Of a DNA stretch of 64,000 nucleotides, positions 42,865 to 53,579 are shown piece by piece. The DNA is from Phymatolithon calcareum (Eukaryota; Rhodophyta; Florideophyceae; Hapalidiales). A model generated the notes under the pieces. The model saw nothing but the letters and a program-made list of their open reading frames with translations. It was not told the origin of the DNA and did no database searches. A program made the position numbers and the translations under genes. Each line of letters begins with the position of its first letter. Position 1 is the stretch's first letter. The stretch is taken from contig OZ345370.1 in assembly GCA_977006965.1 (NCBI GenBank), positions 2,108,001 to 2,172,000 on the forward strand. Direction: 5' to 3'.

Positions 42865-45800
42865 TCCTGGGAAACAGAATAATATTCTCCACTTTTAACG
42901 TGGGCGGATCAGCAGAGACGCCCAAAATGGTTGACCAAATCATGGCAAAACACCATGTGCAAGTCCTTGGTCTCACGGAGACTTTTCAAAAAGAAGACAC
43001 AGCGATCAGGGTGAATTTCGACCAAATTTGTTCTACCCGTCCGCAGGGCCCTCGAGAACGACCACGAGGAGGTGTAGCTTTAATTACTAAGGCTGGTACT
43101 CCAACCAAAGTGCTGGGTAAGATGGCTACAAAAGCATTCCAGGTCGTGGTTGCAAATGTGATGGACATTGCAGTGTCGGTTGCATACATATCTCCTCTTG
43201 CGAGTCGAGAGGAGTACGACAAGTGCTTGGAATTCATCCACCGTCATTGCAGGGGGAAGGCGATAATCATGGGTGACCTTAACGCAAGACATAGGCACTG
43301 GGACCGCACAGGAAACTGGAGAGGGAACAAGATTGTTTCGTGGGCCGCAAAATTCAACTGGAGAATAAGGACGACAACAAGACCAACATTTGTATCCAAC
43401 CATGGCAAGAGCAACATCGATATCTTCATGACGAAGTCCTTAGAAGGAGAGGTACCCGAACTGTTAAACGGCATGTGGGAGGGTGTCACAGAACACATTC
43501 CTGTAGCAATGAGGGTACTGAACTACAGGATTATAACCCAGCGAAGAAAGAAGGTTATCTCAAAAACTGCCAGGCGAAGCCTGACAAGAACAACGAAGGC
43601 CAGAGAAGAAATGTCGAAATGGGTACCGGGCATGATAGAGCAGCTGCATACCTGTACTGACAAACGGGAGTTGAACAACTGGTATGAACTTTTTCTGAAA
43701 AAGCTGAAGGAGCCGTGGACATCGTCTAAGCCGAGGCCCCCGAGATTTAAAAGTTTTTGGAACAAGGAGCTCGACAATCTGGCCAAGAAACGAACCCGGC
43801 ATTATAAGACTTACAGGAGAACAGGCCTCGAAAGTGACAAAGAAGCCCTCCGAGAGGTGAAAATGCTGTTAAAGAAGAAGGTGAGAAAAGCCAAATGTGA
43901 CCAATTTGAAAGATATCTTCATGAGGTTGAGAAAATGGGGCCGAGCGAGGCGGCGAACACCACAAGCAAGATCATGAAATCAAAAGCACGGAGGAAAGGA
44001 ACAAACAAAGCTCTCGGGGCTCCTGTGCACCCAAGCAAATTCTCAGCATACATCTCAAGTGTTTGTAAGGCGGAAGAAGACTGGAATATGCCGTTGCGTA
44101 CGTTTGCACTCAATAGGGCAATGAAGCGGCACATCGCAAGAGCATTCAACAGAGCACCGAAGGGGAAGGCGGTAGGTCCAGACGGAATTGCGGTCGAAAT
44201 GTTGCACGCGAACAAAGAAGCGGGGCTCGAAATAATGCTAGCATTATGGGAAACATGCGGGAGACTCAAATGTCTTCCTCGGGCATGGCGCCAAGCAACT
44301 CTGATTCCCTTATACAAGAAAGGCCCAGCTCATGTAGCAGCAAACTACAGGCCCATATCTCTTTTAAGTCAAGCCAGGAAAATCATCGACTCAGCTCTAG
44401 ATGCATACATACGCGAGAACTATCGCTTCAATAAGGTTCAGATGGGTTTTCGGAAAGACAGAAGCACTTATCTCGCTATACTCCGGGCAAAAAGTTCAAT
44501 GAAAAAGGGCCATCCGTTCATGGCAGTTCTTGACCTATCCGCAGCATACGATAGTGTGCCCAGGGATATCCTCATGAAGAGGCTGAAGGAGAAACTTCCC
44601 CAAGAGATAGCAAGGATGGTTGCGTACCTGTTAAAACCATCGTGGGTCACATCAGCTGGAGACGAGACAGAAACGTGGTGTATCATCGACCGAGGAGTAC
44701 CTCAAGGTTCCCCGCTTAGTCCATGCGTATACAATATATTCATGGACACATTCGCAGAAGCCGTCTCCAAGACAGACAGGAACGTTTCAGAAAGTCCTGT
44801 GCAATTGTTCGCAGATGATGTCCAGCTTCAAGCGAAGACAGGACGAGGAATGCAGAAACTTCTTGATATAGCGACCAGTTGGGCAAGCGAAAATGGCATG
44901 AAATGGAACACAAAACCAGGAAAAAGCGAAGTTCTTAAGTACAAAGGACTTCAGAAGCACACGTTTTACTTGGCAGGACGAGAACTATATCAAGCCTGGA
45001 GACTCTCGTATCTTGGGGTAAGCATGAATAACAAGGGTGTTACGGATGACACGGCCATAGCAAGAGTTCGAAATGCTGCAGGATGCATACATAAGCTGCG
45101 GGAGCTTGGAGTGAATGTTCGAGGATTCAAACCGGAGACATGCATCAGGATCTTTAAGTCGCTAATTATCCCGAAATGGGAGTATGCGTTACACGTTACT
45201 CCAATGACAAATCGATTGCTCTCGGCAATCGAGTCGGCAGAGGGCTTGTTCTACAAAAATGTTTTCGGAAAGTATGCCGAACACCGCCGGGACCGAATGC
45301 GAGTTCTGTGCCGACTGGGACCACCAAAGATGAGGAGACGTCATCAAGCAGAAAGGTTTGCATTAAGCCTGGTAAGGCACAAAAAGCGCCTTGAAGAAAC
45401 AGAAGAGTACGTTGGAAGAGATGAGGACGTAAAGGAAGCAATGAAGGATATTGAATATCTCAAGATGTATGAAGACTTGCGACAAGCCCTTCAGAAATCC
45501 CAGGAGGGATCTGTCACGAAGAAGAGGAGGAGAGAAGAAACAATTAAGGTATGGGAAAAGGAAGAAGAAGGCAGGTCAATGAAGATTCCTATTGAAGGCA
45601 AGCTACCAGGGATCCTTTACATAGGAGAAAGAACAACACGTTTAAGGTGCCTAAGGTTGACATTCAACCGAGCACCCCTTTGGAGGAAATCAGTGTTGGG
45701 TGCGTACTGTGGGATTACCGCGGTGGTCGAACTAGTCGCCTTACAACGTACTCTAGCGTCATCGAAGATGAGTACAGAAATTGAGTTTGAGTGCAAGAGA

Positions 45801-45945
45801 CTTACCGGAGCTCTTGTTGGGAGAGAATTACGAATCAAGAACGTTTTGAGCAGCCAGATGACTATAGCGTAGAGATTATGCAAGAGCTGCCCCGTTACTC
45901 CAAGGTGAGGCTTTGGGAGCTCTCAAAAATAAAATCATCAAATAT
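41200..45945 (+). mobile_element. LINE-C, APE-type LINE with intact ORFs
   Basis: A second LINE family with a long ORF1 and ORF2. Its 3' end, inferred from the second copy at 47175-47706, is near ATCATCAAATAT at 45945. No poly(A) is present; 36 extra bases (45946-45981) fill the gap to the target duplication. The 5' UTR is missing because the element joins the antisense LINE-A inside or just before ORF1. Confidence 0.85.
42861..45872 (+). CDS. LINE-C ORF2, APE endonuclease plus reverse transcriptase
   Basis: The 1003-residue protein begins with an APE-like endonuclease: FNVGG (Asn), GLTET (Glu), GDLNARH (Asp/Asn), SNIDIFM (Asp) and TEHIPV (His), all expected catalytic residues. The reverse transcriptase follows: NYRPISLLS, LDLSAAYDSVP (first Asp), GVPQGSPLSPCVYNIFMD, and FADD with both Asp at residues about 652-653, then SYLGV. 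A C-terminal region rich in Lys/Arg/Glu ends the protein. There is no RNase H domain that I can see. The frame is uninterrupted, so the enzyme may be functional although the copy is 5'-truncated. Order and motifs fit the Jockey/Tad-like LINE group. Confidence 0.9.
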   Translation: MILGNRIIFSTFNVGGSAETPKMVDQIMAKHHVQVLGLTETFQKEDTAIRVNFDQICSTRPQGPRERPRGGVALITKAGTPTKVLGKMATKAFQVVVANVMDIAVSVAYISPLASREEYDKCLEFIHRHCRGKAIIMGDLNARHRHWDRTGNWRGNKIVSWAAKFNWRIRTTTRPTFVSNHGKSNIDIFMTKSLEGEVPELLNGMWEGVTEHIPVAMRVLNYRIITQRRKKVISKTARRSLTRTTKAREEMSKWVPGMIEQLHTCTDKRELNNWYELFLKKLKEPWTSSKPRPPRFKSFWNKELDNLAKKRTRHYKTYRRTGLESDKEALREVKMLLKKKVRKAKCDQFERYLHEVEKMGPSEAANTTSKIMKSKARRKGTNKALGAPVHPSKFSAYISSVCKAEEDWNMPLRTFALNRAMKRHIARAFNRAPKGKAVGPDGIAVEMLHANKEAGLEIMLALWETCGRLKCLPRAWRQATLIPLYKKGPAHVAANYRPISLLSQARKIIDSALDAYIRENYRFNKVQMGFRKDRSTYLAILRAKSSMKKGHPFMAVLDLSAAYDSVPRDILMKRLKEKLPQEIARMVAYLLKPSWVTSAGDETETWCIIDRGVPQGSPLSPCVYNIFMDTFAEAVSKTDRNVSESPVQLFADDVQLQAKTGRGMQKLLDIATSWASENGMKWNTKPGKSEVLKYKGLQKHTFYLAGRELYQAWRLSYLGVSMNNKGVTDDTAIARVRNAAGCIHKLRELGVNVRGFKPETCIRIFKSLIIPKWEYALHVTPMTNRLLSAIESAEGLFYKNVFGKYAEHRRDRMRVLCRLGPPKMRRRHQAERFALSLVRHKKRLEETEEYVGRDEDVKEAMKDIEYLKMYEDLRQALQKSQEGSVTKKRRREETIKVWEKEEEGRSMKIPIEGKLPGILYIGERTTRLRCLRLTFNRAPLWRKSVLGAYCGITAVVELVALQRTLASSKMSTEIEFECKRLTGALVGRELRIKNVLSSQMTIA

Positions 45946-45981
45946 CCCCTCCCCCGAATGAATACCCCAAGTGGTTTCATT

Positions 45982-47174
45982 TTCACATTTATGCTGCTGG
46001 AGTGTTTAACGGCAATATTTCTATTATCGCCAACGACACTGCTGACGGCAAGCCGCTGGAGGTAAACCAAAATACATTTGCTTCAAGCTACAAAATTGTC
46101 TTTTGCGATGTCACGGACTATGTCGTGCGAGATTCAAGCTATCAGATGAAACGAGTGATTCTTCTGGACAGCCCCGACAGGAAAGAGCTTATTGCTGGGA
46201 AGGTATGCAACAACCGCAAAGTAGATCGACTCAAGTGTGAATCTCACACCCTCAAACCAAACACAAACCTCGTTAAAACCTTCAACGACCGTAAAAATAG
46301 CATCTATCTCATCACCCTTGTCGGTTGCGTCAATCGAATGCGCGAATCTCTCTCTCTCCCGCACCGCCAACGGTCACCCTGAGCGTCACGAGTCGCATAT
46401 CTTATAACATTTCCATGCTCAATCCCGATGCCCGCTTTCCACAACTCGGTTGAGAAGAGGCTGCGTATCTCTATGGTGCGTCATTTGTCACAGCGCTTGC
46501 ACTTGCCATCTTTGCCGCTGTTATTATTGCGACTGCGATTTCACGCGTCAGGGGCCATGGCATTCATTTCGTGCCAATAAAGCTGCTTTGCACCTCGGCA
46601 GTCAAGATTGCTTCTTCGTCGCTCACCATGGCCGCGTTCTGGCGCACTTCCATCACCGGCAGGTTTTTGACCTGGTTTTTACTACGCGTTCCGCTTATCG
46701 TTCTGGACGAAATTCTCATCGTATTGCTCATGCTTATTATGTCCAAGGGCATTGGAATGATGCCGACATCATGGATGTTCGATCTGAAATCGAGCAGATT
46801 TGCCATATTACACGGCCTTATTCTTGTGGTTCTCACGGCTGTCGCCGTCGAGGTTGTATTTACATATCGCTATCTTGGTCTGATTGGTTTCCTCTTCAGT
46901 GGCGGCACCGTGGCATGCATCGGAATATTCTTTTCCTGGAAAAACACCTGCTTTGTCGCCAAGTATGAAAAACAGGTCGGCTTGGCAAACATTTATGTTG
47001 AATCCACACCTCTACTGCGCATTTGTCTTTTTTTCAACATCAGCGCCGTGCTTGTGCTGACATTGTGGCTCTTCAAGATCGTGACGTTCGGCGTAATGGA
47101 TCACGTGTTATACCGTCCCGACCTTTTATGGACTTGTTTTGAAGCCTCCAATGTGGCGCTCCACATATGGCATG
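45982..47174 (+). pseudogene. seven-TM GOST-like pseudogene, middle fragment
   Basis: This resumes after the LINE pair with the lumenal domain (ASSYKIVFCDVTDYVV) and the TM region (46571-47170, for example LFKIVTFGVMDHVLY). Several frameshifts, one near 46380, break the frame. LINE-C copy 2 cuts it at about 47174. Confidence 0.85.
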
Positions 47175-47706
47175 AAGCGCCTTGAAGAAACAGAAGAGTA
47201 CGTTGGAAGAGATGAGGACGTAAAGGAAGCAATGAAGGATATTGAATATCTCAAGATGTATGAAGACTTGCGACAAGCCCTTCAGAAATCCCAGGAGGGA
47301 TCTGTCACGAAGAAGAGGAGGAGAGAAGAAACAATTAAGGTATGGGAAAAGGAAGAAGAAGGCAGGTCAATGAAGATTCCTATTGAAGGCAAGCTACCAG
47401 GGATCCTTTACATAGGAGAAAGAACAACACGTTTAAGGTGCCTAAGGTTGACATTCAACCGAGCACCCCTTTGGATTACCGCGGTGGTCGAACTAGTCGC
47501 CTTACAACGTACTCTAGCGTCATCGAAGATGAGTACAGAAATTGAGTTTGAGTGCAAGAGACTTACCGGAGCTCTTGTTGGGAGAGAATTACGAATCAAG
47601 AACGTTTTGAGCAACCAGATGACTATAGCGTAGAGATTATACAAGAGCTGCCCCGTTACTCCAAGGTGAGGCTTTGGGAGCTCTCAAAAATGAAATCATC
47701 AAATAT
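47175..47706 (+). mobile_element. LINE-C copy 2, 5'-truncated tail
   Basis: This is nearly identical to the last 530 bp of LINE-C, ending ATCATCAAATAT. It is flanked by CCACATATGG at 47161 and 47707. It carries an in-frame 30-bp deletion relative to LINE-C copy 1, after the APLW codons. Confidence 0.9.
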
Positions 47707-48170
47707 CCACATATGGTATGCATTCTCTGCATTCCCGCGAGGAAAAACCGGGTTTTATGTTGATATGACCAATGTTGACAACGTACGGCTTCACGAGGTA
47801 AACGCATGGCGTGTGCGCCAAGAGCAGCGACAGTGTGAAGAGCAGTAGCAGCGCGAAGAGCAACCGTTGAGCGCGAACATCGACGAATCGAACGCTGTGG
47901 GTACAGAACCTAATGCTAACGGTACAACTGTGTCCTTGGATGAGGCATGGGACCTCCGGCAATCGACAAGTGTGGAATTTGGACGGCATGTGGACGCTCT
48001 CGAGGAGGATCCCGAACCGGAGTGGGTCTCATGGGAGTCGGGCATGACATTACCAGTACCGACGATCAGAATGTGGGATCGTGAGTGATGGTGTGCACTG
48101 TGGCCAAAAACGATATGAGCAACCAGAGTGTCCAGAAGCAAAGTTAAGTGTGATAAGAAGGGTACCGAAA
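47707..48170 (+). pseudogene. seven-TM GOST-like pseudogene, 3' fragment
   Basis: This matches the last TM and the cytosolic tail (FYVDMTNVDNVRL, then the Arg/Gln-rich stretch), with an in-frame TAG near 47846. Homology fades after the PECPE codons near 48140-48170; the last 150 or so residues of the tail are lost or unrecognisable. Confidence 0.8.
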
Positions 48171-51100
48171 CCCGGGAACAGAGAGGATTATATTGGAATA
48201 AGTATGAAGCATTACGCAACTAGAGAGATCATCATGGTGACAAAAACGTCCGATGGTGTTATTTCGAGGCGAACCATAATCGAAAACGTCGACTTCTTTT
48301 TTGGATCTACGTGAGACTGGCTAAGGAAACTTGATGCAAAGGCATTCTCGGAATCCAGGAACTGTCATGGAAACAAAATACATACCGTCTCTGGTGTCAA
48401 ATGTAGCTTGCGTAACTACAAAAAGACAAGCAAGCTGAAACACTGGCGATCCATCTTTTTAAAATGGTCGTGTACATAATGGCATATGACGAAAGCGTGT
48501 TCTTTACTATGGACTTCTACGCTCTCGAGTAATCCTCATCGCCAAGAAGCTCTCAGTAGCGAACAGGGCTCCTCAAGAAGAGTCGTTCTCCACCTTTCTT
48601 CGCGAGTCTTATTATTGGTGGTCAGAGCACTTACGGCAGGGCAGCCCACAGCGCTACTTTGACGCCTGATTCTACTCCTGTAGTCGTCGATACTGTAGAG
48701 CACCTCGCTGGAAGTTGGGCTACAACAATCGAAGATAGTGCAGGCAGAAGAGTACTCATACTCCGGTGATGGGACAAGGCATCAGAAAAGCTTTACGTAT
48801 GGCTATGCGAACGGCGTGAGTGCAAGAATTGTACCAGTTACAGCACCCAGACGACGGGCACCAGTCGTAAGCGCCGCCCGTCGACCGACACGTAGATCAC
48901 AGGTTATAGTCTCCAGATCATTCTGCCCCAACGGATACATCAGCAAAAGGGCGCGGGAACCCAAGTAAAGAGATACTGCATGTTTCCCTACAACTTGGGT
49001 TGCCCCCTAAGTTTCCTCACGGGCGCAGGGAAATGTGATTTGGGAAGACCACTGTCTTCCGTGGATTTTCGAGCTCTGCCCGGCCAATCTCTCTGAGATA
49101 ACCGTGATGACCAGCAGTGAGATAGATGCTGCTCTTTTGAGGCGCATTGAACGAGCATGAAAATTCCTGGGACAGTTGACACAACAGCGCGTTCAAAAAC
49201 CGACAGACTTAAATTATCGGAAGCGGCTATCCGTTGCCCGGAATGCATCCAGTCCAAGAGCATCTTCTAGGCCTGTAGATGTTGAGTAACGTACACATTG
49301 CACAACTCAGATATCCTGACATAAAGAGAGATGTTCAGGACGAAAAATCACTCCTTTTTATTCAAAAAACAATTTCGTCTTGTAAAACGCACTGTTACTT
49401 TTCTGCTTACGTCAACTGTTGTTAACGTACGACCATTTTCGAGTTGCTTTCTTCACAATGGTGGCCGTGAAACAGCACGAGACCGTACTTACAGAAGATC
49501 CGTCAGGGTATAAATGGCGCTGCAGACAACAGCGCGCCGTAGATCAAAGCGATGGTAAACAACAATAAAATAGTACGAGGCTGCCAAAGCGTTGCCTCAA
49601 CTGTGTTTGACACCTGGAACCCGTCTAGATATTACTGGAAGTGTTAACAATTTGGCACGAAATCCATGAGCGCTGTCCTTAGGTACGCAGCAACTGAGGA
49701 AGTCTGGCCCGCATATCCGGAAGGCAGTGATACTTTCAAAAAAACTTTAAAAACATTATTGGAAGTTGCCGAAAATATCTCGTGCAAGTGGTGGTCGCCA
49801 GGGCTCTTGGCCCGTTTAACGAGTTGCTATCCTTAATCCACTCCAGTAGACTAGGAGCCCCTTCTTGTGCGGTCCAATATCATGATGGCCTGATAAAGTT
49901 ACGTCGCCAAAGATTGACTTTTTTTGGGGATATCTCCGTAGTTCTATGTCGCAATGTAGAGATTTGGTAGACAAAAATTATTGCTTCCCGAGTGTCTTCT
50001 CTGCCTCGTGCACATCCCTTGCCGCGCGAGTCCCTCGCAGCATGCGTTTCTGGACAGAAGATTCCGCTTGATATCAATATTGTCAATACTACTACAATGC
50101 GTACCCGGAACATAGGCCTCTCTCCTTGGCGATATACCAAACCAAGATATCGAATTAAACGCCTCTGACCTCAGCAAGAGGAATCAAATGAAGCCTTCTA
50201 GACGTGCTAGCCTCTTAGGGGAATAAACCAATCATCAATATTGTCGCATTTCGTATACTGCTGATTCCAATACTCCACATTAGCTTCATTTTAAGAGTTT
50301 GGAGCGCTTGTCTGTCGGATCCATTGTTGCAATCTTGTCACAGAACCTGTGACAGTACGGTTGACGACAAGCGTATTTCTTCGTGAGCATGGATCGTGCT
50401 TGCACAAAAACGATTCTACACTTCCTCTCAAGGCGCTGTTTCTAATCTTCTGCTTTCCTTCAATTCGTAGTACTAGACTTTCGAAACGTGCTCGGCTAAG
50501 CCAAATACTGTTCTCTTAATTCCGGTGTAGCCTTATCTGTTCTGGAAAACTATCTAAATACCAGTCGGGCCGAGTTGTATCCACGGTCACCCTTTTTCTC
50601 ATGGCCCGGTCCTGATGATATGGGCCCCCCGTGCCGCCAAGAGAGCCGGATGTAGATGTGTCGCAAAGAGAGGGTAGTTACGACACTAATGTTTAAGTGT
50701 TTCCATTGTGGTCGTGACAGACGTCGGCGGAAGAGCGGAGCTCTCCGCTCTTCCTTTTTCTGCTCGCCTGTAGCGCTAAATGTCGCAAGTCATAGCATCG
50801 GAATCTAATTACAACCTGCCGGAAAAACTGAGGTAATTTTCACACGCATAAGGGATTAAATGCAATGTGCACTGCATTCGTTTACACTGTTGATGCCTTT
50901 ACAGTCCGTGTGATGTTTGACCGTTGATGTCATTGATTTATGCATAGTTTTTCGAGAGTGCGCGGATCAGTTGCTGCTTCTACTTCGCACACAAACCTGG
51001 ACAGTGGCTTAATTCCCTGTGAACAAGCAGAGAGACATCGAATTTCAGTGAACCACGCTGCCGTTAGTACCCTGCTATGACAGTGAAGGCATTAACAGCA

Positions 51101-53579
51101 GCTCGATACTCCACATTCTTCAATACAACGGAAGGACACGAAATATGCATGAGCTGGACTCCGGTCAGCCACAAAGGGTTCCACGTCGCTGTTATGTGTA
51201 GTAGGACTAGCGAAAATCGGAACGAAGGAAGAGAAGAAGACACGAAGAAGATAGTTGAGTCGTGAGAGAAATGGGTGCGATCCAGGAGCATCCTCATGGC
51301 CTCCTAGAGATTGAGCATACTAGGAAATAGTAGTGTTTTGAAACCCATTACAGAGAAATAGAGAAGCAAACAAGAACGAGTCTGCATAGTCGCGCAAATG
51401 ACGAATGCTAGTCAGGCTTTCAGTTGATCATATGGTTTGACAAGATTACGAATGGGTGTGGGGGGGGGCATTTAACGCGGGCCCCAAACCTGAAGGTTAA
51501 GAACGGGTGCAATAAGACGCATCATGGCCGACGCCGAGTGCGATATCAACAAATTTGTGCCCAAAAAATATAGAGAATGCGAGCCAGTCCTTAAGTTTAA
51601 CAAATGGTATTAGAACGCACGGTCTGGCTCCAGGTGGAGGTTGCCAATTTAACCCGATGGACGATACGAATGTGCGCGGCATTCTTTTACTGATGTCCGT
51701 CTGTTGGTGGATTTCCAATGAGTGAGTAGCCGGAACAGGGTTTAACGCTTTGAGTGTGTTTAGTCATATATGCAACCCTTTGACAAGAATGGCTTTGAGC
51801 ATCGGTCGAGTAACGCGTTGGTTGTACATGATGCGGATAGACTCATGACACCAAGGATTGGTCATTACACTCTTCAAAAACGGACGTATTATCTCGATCT
51901 CCGCTAGGTTCCAGGTGCCAGAACTCCAGAACCAGTAAACTTTGTCGGCAATTTTGGAGTCAGCGGGTGGAGCCCTTGAGGAAGTCACATCCCCTATGAT
52001 GCTGCCGGGCCTGATCGAGCAATCTGAGCAACTCCATCCTGATTTCGACCTAGTCAACCCCTGAGCTTCCGCTTCCCTAAGCTAATGTACAAGAAAAAAA
52101 AGGAAGGAAGAGTGAGAGAACAAAAGATTCAATTGCTCGATGCGGTCGAGCGACGGGGGCAGATGTTGCACGGCCGCACCTTGGTTTCTTGTTGTTGATA
52201 TGCGCGATGTCGAGAGTTGGCAGGTGCTATGATCTTGAGCTCGGAATGTTTCGGTACATTGCATTTCGGTTCACAATTGGTCGCCGAAGGACCGGCTGTC
52301 ATGGCGGTTGCTGACTGTTACGAACAGGGTATGATAAGATCGAGGACATGCAGTGAAACGGATCGTCGTGCGGCCAAACAGTGCTGTGGTCAATCCGTAT
52401 TGTACACGTGGTGCGTTGTATACCATTGCGCCTCCGCGCGTAGAGCATTGAATGTTTTGTCTTCACCTCTGCTTAGATGGTTTGATAATGTTCTTCTGCG
52501 TTCCTTGGATTCTATTGTCGATTCGAACAATTGTGTTCCGCTTTTGGGGTGCTTTACAAACAATGAGGTATGGCAAACGTAGAAACTGTCGAGAATGTAG
52601 GAATTTTTCGTGTGCTACAGTGCAAGGAGAAGAAGGGGCGCATATCTAGAAGGTTTAAAATGTCTCAGATATTTTTGCTGAGCGGGGTGGCTGGATTTTC
52701 GGTTGCTGCTGAGCTTTCCAACGGCAGAAACGTGTGATGTTGGTTATTCAGCCCTCGCGAAGAGGGCAATGGCAGTTTGAAGTACTTCTGGTGGCGGTTT
52801 CTATCACTGTTGCCGTCAATCTCTCAGTTGACGAGCGGACTAACAAGCGGACTCAAATTGGACCGTGTCATGCGAGCGATGCGGGAGGGCATCCTGTGAT
52901 GTGATCATATGCGTGCCCCGGTCTGAGGTTCACCTTATGTGTTAAATCTTCCTTGTATCTTCCAAGGCGGCAGAGAAGCGCACGCACATTTACTCATCTC
53001 GTGTGAGTTGGTGTACGTGTTGCCCACAAGTTGATGCGAATGGTGAGACGGTGTAGCGATATCGCAGGGCCAATGCGGTGGATACCCAGAATCTGTACTA
53101 GAGGAAAAAGTTTTTGACCAGGGAGGCCCTAACACGGCGTTGCATTTGAGTATTCGGACAGAGAAGAGCTTGAGGGTCGCAAAACTCGCTCATTTGTTTT
53201 GAGCACTGCGCGACTAAACCTCCACGAGCTTTACGTCGCACTTCTTCAACTGCCGTTCCTTTTTGCGTTATTTTACAGCGTGCTAAAATTGCTGTATCGT
53301 CGCGTCGGAGGGAACACTGGGCCCTCAGCCAATCGAGTTCCTATCAAGTGTACTGCTATACGAACTATTCAAAAATAAATACAGAACCTAAATATTTTCT
53401 GCCTCTCAACATTCTACAGATCCCAACTGCCTGTGCCACGACAAGCGAGCGCGCGCAAACCGAAATCATTTATAGCTTCCCCAGATCTGTGCTAACAGCT
53501 ATTTCACCTCCCGTTTTTCGGACGTCTTTTCCACCAATACCGAAATTCCCCACTTATTGATTACCCTCCCCAAAACATC
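48171..53579. other. 5.4-kb gene desert
   Basis: I find no conserved protein, RNA gene or complete repeat here. It has a short G run near 51461, the hairpin at 50729-50754 and scattered small inverted repeats (for example GTCACAG/CTGTGAC near 50338). Most is probably old non-coding or decayed repeat sequence. Confidence 0.45.
50729..50754. terminator. 26-bp hairpin followed by a T run
   Basis: The arms GGAAGAGCGGAG and CTCCGCTCTTCC are perfect complements around a two-base loop, followed by TTTTT. On the plus strand this resembles an RNA hairpin with a Pol III-like T tract. No RNA gene is identified upstream. Confidence 0.4.

Noticed and set aside
48738-49263. Small open frames on both strands
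   Set aside because: No recognisable product, no conserved motif and no supporting context.
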